DNA of 64,000 bases from Psychrobacter sp. P11G3 (GTDB lineage: Bacteria > Pseudomonadota > Gammaproteobacteria > Pseudomonadales > Moraxellaceae): positions 1,426,001 through 1,490,000 of the forward strand of contig NZ_CM003596.1 in assembly GCF_001435845.1 (NCBI RefSeq), written 5' to 3'. The position numbers and the translations under genes are program-made. Positions within the stretch are counted from its first letter, which is position 1, and the number at the start of each line of letters is the position of its first letter. The notes under the pieces are model-generated. The model saw nothing but the letters and a program-made list of their open reading frames with translations. It ran no database searches and had not been told where the DNA came from. Positions 44,266-54,306 of this stretch are shown here, piece by piece.

Positions 44266-45489
44266 ATGGCTGTTGGAAATGTATCAGTACCTGATGTTAT
44301 CCATCCTATCGATGGTATCAAGCTCAGTGCCACAGCGGCAGGCGTCCGTTATAAGGACCGCGATGATCTAGTAGTCATCGAAATATCTGACAAAGCTACT
44401 ACTGCGGTTGTAACCACTAAAAACACCTTTTGCGCCGCGCCAGTGCGAGTATTGCGTGAGCACTTTGCTAAGGTTAGTCCGCGCTATTTAGTCACCAATA
44501 CGGGTAACGCAAATGCAGGTACAGGCGCTGATGGCAAGCGCCGCGCTATTGATATCTGTACAGCGTTGGCTGAAAAGGCCGGTGTAGATACCAATACAAT
44601 ATTGCCATTCTCTACCGGCGTGATTGGTGAGCCATTAAATAGTGATGCGGTCATCGCAGGTCTGGATAATGCATTAGCTAACCTAGCGCCTGATAGCTGG
44701 CTAGCTGCTGCCAATGGCATTCGCACAACAGATACCATTCCTAAATTGGCCAGCCAAAAAATTCATGTAGCAGGTACTAGCTATCATATCACTGGTATGT
44801 CTAAGGGCTCAGGAATGATACGCCCAAATATGGCGACTATGCTGGGCTATGTGGCGACAGATGCTAATATCGCTGCTGACTTATTGCAAGAGATGCTAAG
44901 CGCTATCAATGAGCAGTCTTTCAACCGCATTACTGTCGATGGCGATACCTCAACCAATGATTGTTGTGTGTTAATCGCAACAGGTGCTGCTAGCTCAGAG
45001 GTGATTGATAGTCCAGAGCATCCACATTATCAGCCTGTATTCGATGCATTAGCTGATGTGTTTGTCCGTCTAGCACAACTGATTGTACGTGATGGAGAAG
45101 GCGCTACTAAATTCATGACGGTCAAAGTAACTGGCGGTCAAACCACGCAAGAATGCTGCGATGTGGCTTATGCAGTCGCACATTCACCCTTAGTAAAAAC
45201 GGCATTTTTTGCTAGTGATGCTAACTGGGGACGCATATTAGCAGCAGTGGGCTATGCTGGTATCGAAGATCTAGACACAGAGCAAGTCGATGTGTATCTA
45301 GATGAGGTAATGATTTGCCAAAATGGCGGTGTTGCACCTGACTATACAGAAGAGGCGGGCAAAACAGTCATGAGTCGACCTGAGATTACTATCCATATCG
45401 ATCTTGCACGTGGTGATGCTAGCGATACCGTATATACCTGCGACTTGTCATACGATTATGTCAAAATAAACGCTGATTATCGTAGCTAG
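44266..45489 (+). CDS. argJ: Bifunctional glutamate N-acetyltransferase/amino-acid N-acetyltransferase
   Basis: Arginine synthesis enzyme that moves the acetyl group from N-acetylornithine to glutamate, giving the cyclic pathway. It self-cleaves between Ala190 and Thr191 in NMATMLGYVATD; the new N-terminal Thr is the nucleophile. Also present are the oxyanion motif TGNANAGTGADG and SFNRITVDGDTSTND. ATG 44266 is preceded by AAGGA at seven bases and is preferred over a TTG at 44245. Length (407) is normal. Confidence 0.96.
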   Translation: MAVGNVSVPDVIHPIDGIKLSATAAGVRYKDRDDLVVIEISDKATTAVVTTKNTFCAAPVRVLREHFAKVSPRYLVTNTGNANAGTGADGKRRAIDICTALAEKAGVDTNTILPFSTGVIGEPLNSDAVIAGLDNALANLAPDSWLAAANGIRTTDTIPKLASQKIHVAGTSYHITGMSKGSGMIRPNMATMLGYVATDANIAADLLQEMLSAINEQSFNRITVDGDTSTNDCCVLIATGAASSEVIDSPEHPHYQPVFDALADVFVRLAQLIVRDGEGATKFMTVKVTGGQTTQECCDVAYAVAHSPLVKTAFFASDANWGRILAAVGYAGIEDLDTEQVDVYLDEVMICQNGGVAPDYTEEAGKTVMSRPEITIHIDLARGDASDTVYTCDLSYDYVKINADYRS

Positions 45490-45527
45490 TCATTCTTAAC
45501 AAAACAGAATTTGCATAGTTGTATAAG

Positions 45528-45558
45528 AGCCAGAACAAATATTGTTCTGGCTTTTTGA
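45528..45558 (+). terminator. Rho-independent terminator after argJ
   Basis: A perfect 10-bp stem (45528-45537 with 45543-45552) with a 5-base loop, followed by a T-run, about 40 bases past the stop. Confidence 0.85.
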
Positions 45559-45850
45559 TGTCAATCATCTCCTCAGTAGCAAATAACTCTGCTATTCAAT
45601 ACGCTTCATTAACATCAGTTGCAAAAGCTGACGTTACTTTACAAAGCAGTTATAGAGGGCAAGACGACTAGCGACCTATACTGGTTTCAGTAAGAAGCAA
45701 ACAACCTTATTAGCTTGTAGCAAAGCAAGATAAGATGTTCAAAATAATAAGTTCTTCTAAGTAACAATAAGTCAGTAGCTAAGCCAATAAATGAGCCAGT
45801 AACTAAGCTACCAATAAAGAATCAATAATAAATTATCTGAGGATTGAATA
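45559..45850. other. AT-rich space before the DUF4377-like lipoprotein gene
   Basis: No gene is seen. Two imperfect direct repeats near 45771-45822 (CAGTAGCTAAGC then CAGTAACTAAGC, each followed by CAATAAA) look like a local duplication. The lipoprotein promoter is presumably here; GAGGA lies just before its ATG. Confidence 0.4.
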
Positions 45851-46249
45851 ATGAAGAAATTAGCACTTGCAGCATTGATGACAACTTTTGCCCTTTCTGG
45901 TTGCTCTACCATGGGTATGGACAATGAGCGCACGATGGTTGTTGAAGGACAACCTATGAATGTAAAAGTAGTAAATATTCCAAGTTTTGAAGTGGAAATT
46001 GCACCGCGTAAAGCAGTATGTGACTTAACTGCTACTGATGGCAGCATGGTTGAATCACAGTGCTTGCAGTATCGCCAGACCTATCAGAAAAACTACACCA
46101 CGCTAAATGGTAATATTCAGGGCTTCACTTATGAGCCGAACTATCGTTATGTCCTAGATGTACGTCAAGAAGCAGTAACAGCAGAAGGCTCTAATGTCGT
46201 ACAGCCAGTTTGGATTCTAAACGAAGTGGTATCGAAAACTGCTGAATAA
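45851..46249 (+). CDS. DUF4377-like lipoprotein
   Basis: A 132-residue predicted lipoprotein with a lysine-led signal and lipobox LSGC (Cys18). The mature part has two cysteines and the run CLQYRQTYQKNYTTLNGNIQ, then GFTYEPNYRYVLDVRQE and a C-terminal ILNEVVSKT, which match the DUF4377 (heat-shock HslJ-associated) pattern. It is exported to the envelope; function is unknown. It is a single gene between terminators. Confidence 0.82.
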   Translation: MKKLALAALMTTFALSGCSTMGMDNERTMVVEGQPMNVKVVNIPSFEVEIAPRKAVCDLTATDGSMVESQCLQYRQTYQKNYTTLNGNIQGFTYEPNYRYVLDVRQEAVTAEGSNVVQPVWILNEVVSKTAE

Positions 46250-46300
46250 TATTGATGTCAATATATAGACGATAAACCAGTTATAAAAGCAGTTATACAT

Positions 46301-46336
46301 GACAAAAAGGCCTCTAACGAATTAGAGGCTTTTTTA
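46301..46336. terminator. Bidirectional terminator between the lipoprotein gene and sdaA
   Basis: An 8-bp stem (46310-46317 with 46322-46329) lies between an A-run and a T-run, between converging genes. Confidence 0.8.
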
Positions 46337-46375
46337 CGTGTTTATTGTTAGTAAATTAGTTTTTGAGAAGTCAAA

Positions 46376-47809
46376 TTAGCATTGACTGTAGTTGACGCTA
46401 ACACCGCGCGTTGCTGTAGGGATTCTACTATCAGCATAGACCGCCAGACCGCCTCGTGCCGTCTCTTTATATTTATCAGACATATCGGCACCTGTTTGCT
46501 TCATCGTCTCTATCGCTTTATCCAAAGAGACGAAGTGCTGACCATTACCTCTACAGGCTAGACGTGCTGCATTGATTGCTTTAACTGCACCCATCGCATT
46601 ACGCTCGATACAAGGCACTTGTACCAGTCCGCCAATAGGGTCGCAAGTAAGGCCTAGATTGTGCTCAATACCAATCTCTGCTGCATTTAGGCATTTGGCT
46701 GGCGTGCCATTCATGATTTCTGCCAGTGCAGAGCCTGCCATTGCACACGCAGAACCAACCTCACCTTGGCAACCAACTTCAGCACCAGAGATTGAAGCAT
46801 TTTGTTTGATAAGGCTACCGATAGCAGTGGCGTTTAGCAAAAATTTACGAACGCCATCTTGGCTGTAGTTGGGCAAAAAATCACGATAGTAATGCAGTAC
46901 GGCAGGAATGATACCTGCTGCGCCATTGGTTGGAGCCGTGACTACTTTGCCGCCATTGGCATTTTCTTCATTGACGGCGAGCGCGTACAAATCGACCCAG
47001 TCCATAGCGGCTAACTTATCGGTCTTGGTGATAGGTTGGTCTTTTTCAGCACACAGCTGCGTATGCAAATCTTGGGCACGGCGTTTTACATCTAATCCAC
47101 CCGGCAAGATGCCGCCATTTTCACAGCCTTGTTTGACACAGTCTTGCATCACTTCCCAAATACTATCTAGGTAAGCAAATACTTCTTCTTTGGCATGAAA
47201 GTGACATTCGTTTGCCAGTACCAATTCGCTGATGCTCAAATCATGCTCACGACATTGCTCTAGTAGCTCTGCTGCGTTATTGAACGGGTAGGGAACTCTA
47301 TCGATGGTCGGGCTAGCATGATCTTCGTCTGGGTTAGTCGCATCTTCTTCATTGATGACAAAACCGCCACCGACTGAATAATAAGTCTGCTGATAGCGAA
47401 CACCTTCAGTTGAGATAGCGCGTAGCGTCAATGCATTAGGGTGATAAGGTAGCACAGTATCGTCATACCAGTAGATATCTTGCTCTGTATCAAAAGCAAT
47501 CGTATGCGTGCCTGATACATTGAGAATTTTGTCAGAGAAGATAGGAGATAGGTAGCTACTGGTCATGCGTGTATCTATCGTGCTAGGCGTATGTCCAAGC
47601 AGTCCTAATAAAATAGCGGTGTCTGTTGCATGGCCTTTTCCAGTCGCCGCCAAAGAACCATACAGTTCAATCTCAATGGTCTTAACCGCAGTCAGTTCCA
47701 TCTGCTCAGTTAGCGAGGTCAAAAATAAATTTGCAGCGACCATCGGTCCGACGGTATGCGAACTGGATGGGCCGATGCCGATTTTAAATAAATCAAAAAC
47801 ACTGATCAT
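46376..47809 (-). CDS. sdaA: L-serine ammonia-lyase (iron-sulfur L-serine dehydratase)
   Basis: Deaminates L-serine to pyruvate with a 4Fe-4S cluster. It is the single-chain type with an N-terminal beta domain ([21 protein letters not shown]) and a C-terminal alpha domain. Cysteines in [18 protein letters not shown] and [10 protein letters not shown] are the expected cluster ligands. The length (477) exceeds E. coli SdaA (454), mostly from a small acidic insert near residue 160. It is divergent from the uracil permease gene with 600 bases between starts. Confidence 0.95.
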   Translation of the reverse strand: MISVFDLFKIGIGPSSSHTVGPMVAANLFLTSLTEQMELTAVKTIEIELYGSLAATGKGHATDTAILLGLLGHTPSTIDTRMTSSYLSPIFSDKILNVSGTHTIAFDTEQDIYWYDDTVLPYHPNALTLRAISTEGVRYQQTYYSVGGGFVINEEDATNPDEDHASPTIDRVPYPFNNAAELLEQCREHDLSISELVLANECHFHAKEEVFAYLDSIWEVMQDCVKQGCENGGILPGGLDVKRRAQDLHTQLCAEKDQPITKTDKLAAMDWVDLYALAVNEENANGGKVVTAPTNGAAGIIPAVLHYYRDFLPNYSQDGVRKFLLNATAIGSLIKQNASISGAEVGCQGEVGSACAMAGSALAEIMNGTPAKCLNAAEIGIEHNLGLTCDPIGGLVQVPCIERNAMGAVKAINAARLACRGNGQHFVSLDKAIETMKQTGADMSDKYKETARGGLAVYADSRIPTATRGVSVNYSQC

Positions 47810-48408
47810 AATAAGTCACCAAAAATTTTAAGCGCTTTAGCCTATTTTATCTATGACATTGGGCGCTTTTGTGAAGAATATAATAGACAGCCATCGCTCC
47901 TAGTCACCATTGATAGGTGGGCGCGAGACACTATTTATGAAGGTTATAAGGTAAATGAGCACTGAGGGCAGTTGAATAATAACTTTTATTTATTTTGAAA
48001 CTCCGTTATCATGCTCGCAGTCAACAACTATGTAACATCCTGTAAGTTGGTTATCATCGTAAAATAAGACGGATTAAAAAAAAGACTAATTTTTTCAGTC
48101 AGACACATCCTTATTCATACATCTAGCAAGATATGGTTATCATACCAAATAATACTTTTGGTTTGTCATATTACAACATAAATGAATGAATTGGGATGAC
48201 ATATTATAGATAGAAAGACTTAACGTTCTGCTATTTATACAAGCCCTTAGAAATATGTCAATTTACTAATATATCCATCTGATTCTTATTTTATCAGTTA
48301 TTCAAGGGCGTATTGAACATTCATAAATAGTCTCTGTCAGTGCCATGGTCGAATATTCAACACGCCCCAGCCTATTACTTTAGCTTAGCTCACATAGGAC
48401 AAGCGCGC
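47810..48408. other. Divergent intergenic region between sdaA and the uracil permease gene
   Basis: About 600 AT-rich bases holding both promoters. A short hairpin (ACCAAA at 48144-48149 with TTTGGT at 48157-48162) is visible. No gene or repeat family is supported. The in-frame GTG at 48340 extends the permease frame but lacks a ribosome binding site. Confidence 0.4.
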
Positions 48409-49833
48409 ATGCCATCTCAAAAAGACCCTTCATCAGCGTCAGACAATAGCGCTCAAGATCTATCGACTCAAAATGCCTTGGAGTCTGCAGGCATTGATTC
48501 AGCCGCTATCAATTATCCGCACAATCCAGATTTTGAAAATGGCCGTTGGTTCCCGACATGGCGTCCTTATAAGGGCGACTTGGATCGTGATCCAGTAGGT
48601 ATCAACGACTATCTACCTCCGTCAAAAAGCGTATTGCTCGGTATACAGCATACCTTTGCGATGTTTGGTGCAACCGTGCTTGCGCCTTTATTGATGGGGT
48701 TTGATCCTAACTTAGCTATCTTGATGTCTGGTATCTGTACGGTAATGTTCTTTATGATTACCGGTGGGCGCATGCCGAGCTACTTGGGATCAAGCTTTGC
48801 TTTTATTGGTCCAGTGATTGCGGTGACTGCGTATGCAGGGGCAGGGTTTAATGCCAATTTGAATGTCGCGCTAGGCGGTATCATGGCCTGCGGTATCATT
48901 TATGCGTTGATTGGCCTGTTAGTAATGAAAACAGGTACTGGCTGGATTGAGCGCTTGATGCCGCCTATCGTGACGGGTGCGATTGTCATGATTATCGGTC
49001 TTAACTTGGCGCCAGTGACCATTCAAGGCGTGTCTGCCAATCAGTTTGATGCTTGGATGGCCACCTTGACCGTATTGCTCATTAGTGGTGTGGCAGTATT
49101 TACTCGCGGTATGTTGCGTCGTCTGTTGCTACTCGTCGGTCTGGTTCTGTCGTACGTTGCTTACTTTGTCATGACCAATATTTTAGGCTTTGGTACAGCG
49201 ATTGATTTTAGTACAGTAGCTGCCGCTTCATGGTTTGGACTCCCAAGCATTCATACGCCGCGCTTTGAGATGAGCGCTATTATCCTAATTGCACCTGTGG
49301 CCTTTATTTTGGTGGCTGAAAACCTAGGGCATTTTAAGGCAGTAGAGGGCATGACCAAGGCTCGTGTAACTCCTTATATGGGCCGAGCATTTTTGGCGGA
49401 CGGTTTAGCCACGACCTTTTCAGCAGGATTTGGTGGTACAGGTGTCACTACTTACGCTGAAAATATCGGTGTCATGGCGGTTACCAAAGTGTATAGCACG
49501 ACGATATTTGTCGTAGCAGGTTTGGTTGCTATCATATTGGGACTGTCACCAAAGTTTGGTGCGATCATTCAGACCATCCCAGCGGCTCTATTGGGCGGTG
49601 CTTCTATTGTTGTCTTTGGTCTTATCACGGTTGCTGGGATAAAAATCTGGATCGATAGCCATATTGATTTTAGTAAAAACAGCAATCTAATCATCGCGGC
49701 AGTGACGGTCATTATGGGTACTGGTAACTTTAGCTTGCATTTAGGTGGCTTTGATTTAGGCGGTATCGGTACTGCTACTTTAGCCGCTATCGTGTTAAAT
49801 GCTTTGTTTAACCAAAGTTCTGAAGCGAAATAA
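48409..49833 (+). CDS. uraA: Uracil permease-like NCS2 transporter
   Basis: Inner-membrane nucleobase:proton symporter, 474 residues with 12-14 hydrophobic segments. The substrate-binding motifs FILVAENLGHFKAVEG and TTYAENIGVMAVTKVYST correspond to the Glu-bearing helices of UraA, which favours uracil over the xanthine/urate branch. ATG 48409 is preceded by AGGA at nine bases. A polar N-terminal tail of about 50 residues precedes the first helix. It is monogenic, with a strong terminator after it. Confidence 0.88.
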   Translation: MPSQKDPSSASDNSAQDLSTQNALESAGIDSAAINYPHNPDFENGRWFPTWRPYKGDLDRDPVGINDYLPPSKSVLLGIQHTFAMFGATVLAPLLMGFDPNLAILMSGICTVMFFMITGGRMPSYLGSSFAFIGPVIAVTAYAGAGFNANLNVALGGIMACGIIYALIGLLVMKTGTGWIERLMPPIVTGAIVMIIGLNLAPVTIQGVSANQFDAWMATLTVLLISGVAVFTRGMLRRLLLLVGLVLSYVAYFVMTNILGFGTAIDFSTVAAASWFGLPSIHTPRFEMSAIILIAPVAFILVAENLGHFKAVEGMTKARVTPYMGRAFLADGLATTFSAGFGGTGVTTYAENIGVMAVTKVYSTTIFVVAGLVAIILGLSPKFGAIIQTIPAALLGGASIVVFGLITVAGIKIWIDSHIDFSKNSNLIIAAVTVIMGTGNFSLHLGGFDLGGIGTATLAAIVLNALFNQSSEAK

Positions 49834-49900
49834 GTAATGCTTATGAGATTGAAGTTTGTGCCTATCAAATAAAAATGGTCAAAGCATATCTCCTCTAACA

Positions 49901-49938
49901 AAAAGCGCCCATACTATCGATAGCATGGGCGCTTTTTT
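49901..49938. terminator. Bidirectional terminator between uraA and the EamA gene
   Basis: A perfect 12-bp stem (49901-49912 with 49925-49936), with A- and T-runs at its ends, lies between converging genes. Confidence 0.85.
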
Positions 49939-49978
49939 GTATGGCAATATTGAGCAACAGTATTGAAAAAAATCAATA

Positions 49979-50911
49979 TTACTTATAGTCACGCTTATAA
50001 AATCTTGAAAAAAACCGATAGCGGCGAAGGGCACGTGGTTTCGGTTTCAATGAGCCTAAGTAAATAGCAAACATCGTTAATAGTGCGCCACTCCACTGCA
50101 AGGTATTAATCGGCTTGTCCAGCCAGCTATAATCAATGACAAGGGCTGCAATAGGCTCAGTCAACAATAGCAGTCCAGTCAGTGCCAGAGATAACTTAGG
50201 AATAGAATAGGCAATCAACCCCCATGCTAGACACTGCATTACCGTACCATAAATAAGCACCCAGCCAATCTCAGACCATGTATTGGGTAGGATATTACCT
50301 GTGTCAAATACAAACATCGGTATAATCATGGCTAAGACGCCGCCGATACTGATCAGCTGCATTAGCATAAATATAGGCGTCGGTTCAGTGTCGTGCGTTT
50401 TGCGGATAAATGTCATTGATGCAGCTAACATGGCACCCGATACAATACCAGTGACAAAGCCCCAAGTCGCAGCGGTGTTGTGTGCGAATTCAGGGCTACC
50501 TATCATCGCCACGCCTATCATGGCTAAGAACAAACTAATAAGCTGTACGATAGACTGACGCTCATTGAAATACAAAAACCCAATCGCGGCCAAGAAAAAT
50601 ATTTGCAGACTATTAAGCAGCGTCGAAATACCAGGGCCAACCGCATAAATACTCTCATGCCACAGCGCCAAATCTAATCCTAAAAACGCCCCTGATAGTA
50701 GCGCATAAAAAATGGCGCGTCTTGATTTGGGCATACGTTGGCCCATTATCTTAGCCAATACTGCAAATACAATACCCGAAACAGCCAATCGCCAAAACGA
50801 CATGGCCCAACCACCAATATCGACGTGAGCGACAATTAAGCTGCCCAATCCAAAAATGATACAACCAATGACTAAGCCAATAGGTGCAGATCGCGTTGAA
50901 GCAATAGCCAT
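49979..50911 (-). CDS. DMT superfamily transporter (EamA family)
   Basis: Predicted exporter of 310 residues with ten hydrophobic segments in two EamA repeats. The first opens SAPIGLVIGCIIFGLGSLIVAH and the second includes AWGLIAYSIPKLSLALTGLLLLTEP, whose helix end is typical of the family. A basic tail (KPKPRALRRYRFFSRFYKR) faces the cytoplasm. Substrates of this family range over amino acids and metabolites, and none can be named. Confidence 0.87.
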   Translation of the reverse strand: MAIASTRSAPIGLVIGCIIFGLGSLIVAHVDIGGWAMSFWRLAVSGIVFAVLAKIMGQRMPKSRRAIFYALLSGAFLGLDLALWHESIYAVGPGISTLLNSLQIFFLAAIGFLYFNERQSIVQLISLFLAMIGVAMIGSPEFAHNTAATWGFVTGIVSGAMLAASMTFIRKTHDTEPTPIFMLMQLISIGGVLAMIIPMFVFDTGNILPNTWSEIGWVLIYGTVMQCLAWGLIAYSIPKLSLALTGLLLLTEPIAALVIDYSWLDKPINTLQWSGALLTMFAIYLGSLKPKPRALRRYRFFSRFYKRDYK

Positions 50912-51405
50912 AATTTGTCCTTATAACAGTATTTGAATGACAGCATTTTGAATAACAGCACTCTTATTATCATTGCATCATGTCAGAACTTATGTTGACA
51001 TAAAGCCATATTGTCGTGGTTTTAAACGCAAAATGAAATGGCAAAACCATAATTTATTATGCTGAATACAGGTACTATCGCTATGCGGAAAATTATTGGG
51101 CATGTTGGACGCAAATAAATAATCAAAGTGTTTGATATAGCTACGTTTTTCACAAGAGTCTTATGACAGTTAGATAATAGTACATATATCAAAATATTTG
51201 TATCAGGGTGACGATTCGTAGGAGTATGAAAGCGCATGATGTATACAAGTGATATTTTTGTAGAGATGGTTTGTAGGGATAATATGTGTGTAGCACTTTA
51301 AGCGACATTAACGCTGCAACACATGTATAGTAGATTGACGATATAATGTACTTAACGTCTGATTTGTTATACCAAACAATCTATATTATTTGTCTAGGTT
51401 TATTT
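50912..51405. other. Gene-free divergent region before the WG-repeat gene
   Basis: About 490 AT-rich bases. TATAAT at 51342-51347 is a possible -10 box but lacks a matching -35. A 71-residue minus-strand frame (51022-51237) is present without a ribosome binding site and is not credited. Confidence 0.35.
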
Positions 51406-52428
51406 ATGCTTCAACGATTGCTATCAAAAAAACAGCCACATACATTGTCTGGCTTGCTACCAAAAGTATCGCAATACAGTTTCGTCGTGACGATGCTATC
51501 TAGCGCATGGTTTTTGATGCCTAGCGCACATGCCGCCAGTTGCAAAATCCCAAAAAGTTATTACAAAAACGTCTCCTGCACGGCCAGTAGCAGTTACTTT
51601 TTGGCGATTAAAGACTTTGGTGCGCCAGTGGCGTTAATTGATAAAAAAGGCAAACGAGTCGTTGATTTATCACGTTATCGAAAAGTCGATGCCGATAAAC
51701 TGTCAGGCGGTCTGTTGCCTGTACTGCGTAACAGTCGAGTCGGCTATCTCAATATGCAAGGCCGCGAAGTCGTGCCTGCCATGTACGATATATTGACAGA
51801 GAGTCAAGGTTGGGCGCGGCCTGTATCGGATGGGCGTATCGTGGTAAAAAAAGAGGGTAACTATGGTGTGATTAATACAGCCAATAGTACCGTTGTCTCG
51901 TTTTCTGCAGCGATTGATGATATCGATAATTATCGTAATGGAGTAGCGCGTGTACGTAAAGGTCGTGCAACCAGTTGGGTAGATAAAAACGGCAATGCGG
52001 CGAGTGATCCGAATGCCCAGAATGACACTCAGGCAGTGAACAAACCTACTTCATCTAACGAAAAATCTAGCAAAGCATCACAGTCTGTACCGGCGCGTTT
52101 TACGACGCTTCAATCGCGTCAGCAAGATGGTAAATGGGGTTTCGTCGATGACAATAATGTCACCATGATTACGTACTCATTTGATGAAGTGCGTCCGTTT
52201 TCTGAGGAATATGCTGGCGTGCGTATCGGTGAAGAGTGGGGCTTTGTCAATTTAGGCGGTGAGCTGGTGATTCCTTTTCGCTTTGCTAATAATGGTGTGA
52301 ACGCTAACGATAGCTATCAGGGCAAACCATCCTTTGTATTTACAGGTGGTAAGGCGTGGATTGGTAACCTAAAGAATGGGAATAAAATGTGTATTGATAA
52401 GGAAGGCGCTGGCGTTGCTTGTGATTGA
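51406..52428 (+). CDS. Secreted WG-repeat protein
   Basis: A 340-residue exported protein. The signal peptide (hydrophobic FVVTMLSSAWFLM, cleavage after SAHA) is followed by a domain built of WG repeats. These are seen as VGYLNMQGREVVPAMYD, YGVINTANSTVV, DGKWGFVDDNN and EEWGFVNLGGELVIPFRF, each a strand pair with a Trp-Gly or Tyr-Gly turn. A Ser/Asn/Lys-rich linker (about residues 203-226) divides the repeats. Cysteines at both ends may pair. ATG 51406, preceded by AGG, is preferred over 51346. Function is unknown; such repeats usually mediate binding. Confidence 0.85.
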   Translation: MLQRLLSKKQPHTLSGLLPKVSQYSFVVTMLSSAWFLMPSAHAASCKIPKSYYKNVSCTASSSYFLAIKDFGAPVALIDKKGKRVVDLSRYRKVDADKLSGGLLPVLRNSRVGYLNMQGREVVPAMYDILTESQGWARPVSDGRIVVKKEGNYGVINTANSTVVSFSAAIDDIDNYRNGVARVRKGRATSWVDKNGNAASDPNAQNDTQAVNKPTSSNEKSSKASQSVPARFTTLQSRQQDGKWGFVDDNNVTMITYSFDEVRPFSEEYAGVRIGEEWGFVNLGGELVIPFRFANNGVNANDSYQGKPSFVFTGGKAWIGNLKNGNKMCIDKEGAGVACD

Positions 52429-52436
52429 TGCAATTA

Positions 52437-52612
52437 CTAGGGCGTGTCCTTATTTTAAAAATGGTGATAAAAATGAGATAAATCGCAGTCAAACAAGGAA
52501 AATAGCGCAGATAATATCGAGATATTAGTCAGCTATTTGATGCCATTTGGCAAGATTTAGCCATTTTTAACCCATTTAGATAACTATCGATTGAATTGAG
52601 GACACGCCCTAG
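52437..52612. mobile_element. MITE-like element with perfect 14-bp terminal inverted repeats
   Basis: CTAGGGCGTGTCCT (52437-52450) is repeated exactly inverted at 52599-52612. The 176-base unit has no coding capacity. The outermost CTAG or TA may be the duplicated target, as for IS5- or IS630-like elements. It lies just after the WG-repeat gene. A decayed relative is at 32966-33027. Confidence 0.75.
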
Positions 52613-52631
52613 GATTAAATAGACAATAAAA

Positions 52632-52680
52632 AAGAGTGTAAAACCTGTGAGTTAGCGATAGGTTTTACACTCTTTTTTTT
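52632..52680. terminator. Bidirectional terminator between the WG-repeat gene and the hydrolase
   Basis: A perfect 15-bp stem (52632-52646 with 52660-52674) has A-run and T-run ends, between converging genes and just outside the MITE. Confidence 0.85.
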
Positions 52681-52699
52681 GACATTGATGTTTTTAAAG

Positions 52700-53749
52700 C
52701 TAGTTGCTCGATAAATGATTACTGATTAAGTCAACCATATAAGGCTGATAATACTCTGGAATATCGTGTGCCATGCCTTCAATGAGATGGAACGTAGCAT
52801 TAGGGATGGTTTTGGCAACGACTCGACCCTGCGAGGCAGGCAGGAGTCCGTCAGCGCTACCATGTAATACAATCGTCGGTGCTTTGACCTGCTTACTAAA
52901 CCGACTGATAGATCCTGATGCCAAGATAGCATTGAGCTGCTGTACTGTACCAAGTGGGTGAAAATTGCGCTGATAGCGAATCTTGGCGATTTCACGCACC
53001 ATACGCACATTCACATGACCTGGTGTACCAACGGTCTTCATAAACCAAACGCTATGACGCACGATATCACGCTCAGAGTGGCTCTCTGGACGATTAATAA
53101 GGGTATATAGCTGTTTAGGCTTGGGCGGCTTCAAAAACGCACGATTGGTCGTGGTAAACATAAGCGCCATTCGCTGCACTAAGCTCGGATAACGTGCTGC
53201 CACGATTTGTGCAATCATACCGCCCATCGAAGCCCCAAGCAGATGTGTCTTACCGAGCTTTAGTGCTTTAATCAAACGTGCTGTGTCTTCAGCCATATCC
53301 GTCAAGTTATAAGCAACCTGCGTGCTTTTGTTAGACAGCCCTGTCTGTAGACGTACCATCATTTTAAGCTGGCTAATACGCGGCAAGCCTTCTATCTGTA
53401 CTTTAGAAGACAAGCCGATATCACGATTATCAAAACGAATCACAAAAAAACCAGCATCGATAAAGCGCTTAATAAAATTGTCTGGCCAAAATATCATTTG
53501 TGAGCCTAGCCCCATGATCATCAGCAGCGGCGGATTATTGGGGTTACCGCCAGCTTCGACACACAACTCAATACCATCACCGATGTCAATCATTGCTTGA
53601 CGAAGGTGCTTACTCAAGTCAGAGTCGCGCCATTGATGCTCCCCAAATTTGCGCCACTCAGGAGTAGGGTAGTTATTCAGATGATCTTCTAGATTGTTAT
53701 CTAGCGTTTCAGGCAATTTGGCACTATTGATGTCATTTGATTTTGTCAT
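52700..53749 (-). CDS. Alpha/beta hydrolase (esterase)
   Basis: A 349-residue alpha/beta hydrolase with no signal peptide. The oxyanion region is LLMIMGLGSQM, the nucleophile elbow GASMGGMIAQ carries Ser, the acid is Asp in LHGSADGLLPAS, and the His is in EGMAHDIP. A cap domain lies between. It is 27 bases downstream of rubredoxin on the same strand. In Acinetobacter ADP1 an esterase gene (estB) is in the rubredoxin operon, so this may be its counterpart. The substrate is unknown. Confidence 0.87.
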   Translation of the reverse strand: MTKSNDINSAKLPETLDNNLEDHLNNYPTPEWRKFGEHQWRDSDLSKHLRQAMIDIGDGIELCVEAGGNPNNPPLLMIMGLGSQMIFWPDNFIKRFIDAGFFVIRFDNRDIGLSSKVQIEGLPRISQLKMMVRLQTGLSNKSTQVAYNLTDMAEDTARLIKALKLGKTHLLGASMGGMIAQIVAARYPSLVQRMALMFTTTNRAFLKPPKPKQLYTLINRPESHSERDIVRHSVWFMKTVGTPGHVNVRMVREIAKIRYQRNFHPLGTVQQLNAILASGSISRFSKQVKAPTIVLHGSADGLLPASQGRVVAKTIPNATFHLIEGMAHDIPEYYQPYMVDLISNHLSSN

Positions 53750-53776
53750 GAAGTGTCCTAATTAGAGGGTCATCTA

Positions 53777-53941
53777 CTACAGCTCAAGCATCTCAAAATC
53801 AAGCTTGCCGACACCGCACTCAGGGCAAGTCCAGTCATCAGGGATGTCTTCCCACTTAGTACCAGGTGCGATACCTTCTTCTGGGCAGCCAAGCGCCTCA
53901 TCATATATCCAGCCGCAGACAATACATTCATAACGTTTCAT
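53777..53941 (-). CDS. rubA: Rubredoxin
   Basis: A 54-residue iron protein that carries single electrons, for example to alkane hydroxylase. The four iron ligands are Cys6 and Cys9 (CIVCG) and Cys39 and Cys42 (CPECG), with the family motifs [17 protein letters not shown] and VGKLDFE. The full frame from ATG 53941 to TAG 53777 is intact. No rubredoxin reductase gene lies next to it; an alpha/beta hydrolase gene follows directly. Confidence 0.96.
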   Translation of the reverse strand: MKRYECIVCGWIYDEALGCPEEGIAPGTKWEDIPDDWTCPECGVGKLDFEMLEL

Positions 53942-54187
53942 AAATAGTCCTATCGATCATTACCAGTATTACAGTTACAGCGTACTATAAACGCTCATTT
54001 TTAATATTACAGCTATTATATTAGACTGCAAAAACGCACGTAGTTTAGCATATAACCGCAATTTTCATAGTTAAGTTTACACTTGTATATTGAGATGACT
54101 TTTCTTTTATCAAGTCAATCACATACGTTACCTTATTAGCGCTTAATAACGAGACTGGACGCCAGCCCGCCATACGAAAACCAATTA

Positions 54188-54196
54188 TGCTATAAT
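54188..54196 (+). promoter_or_regulatory. Candidate extended -10 promoter for apt
   Basis: TGCTATAAT is a perfect extended -10 box, about 110 bases before the apt start, in the 365-base space between the divergent rubredoxin and apt genes. The -35 position is poor. The rest of that space shows only AT-rich sequence. Confidence 0.5.
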
Positions 54197-54306
54197 CATC
54201 GCCGCTAAATTCACAGTAATGCTTAGCATTTATCGCTGATATATCATCCAGTTGTTGTCTTATCTAAACTAACTAAACCATCTAAATACATAAGCTAAGG
54301 GTCATC

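Noticed and set aside
51022..51237. A 71-residue minus-strand open frame in the space before the WG-repeat gene
   Set aside because: No ribosome binding site, and the composition looks like translated AT-rich intergenic DNA.
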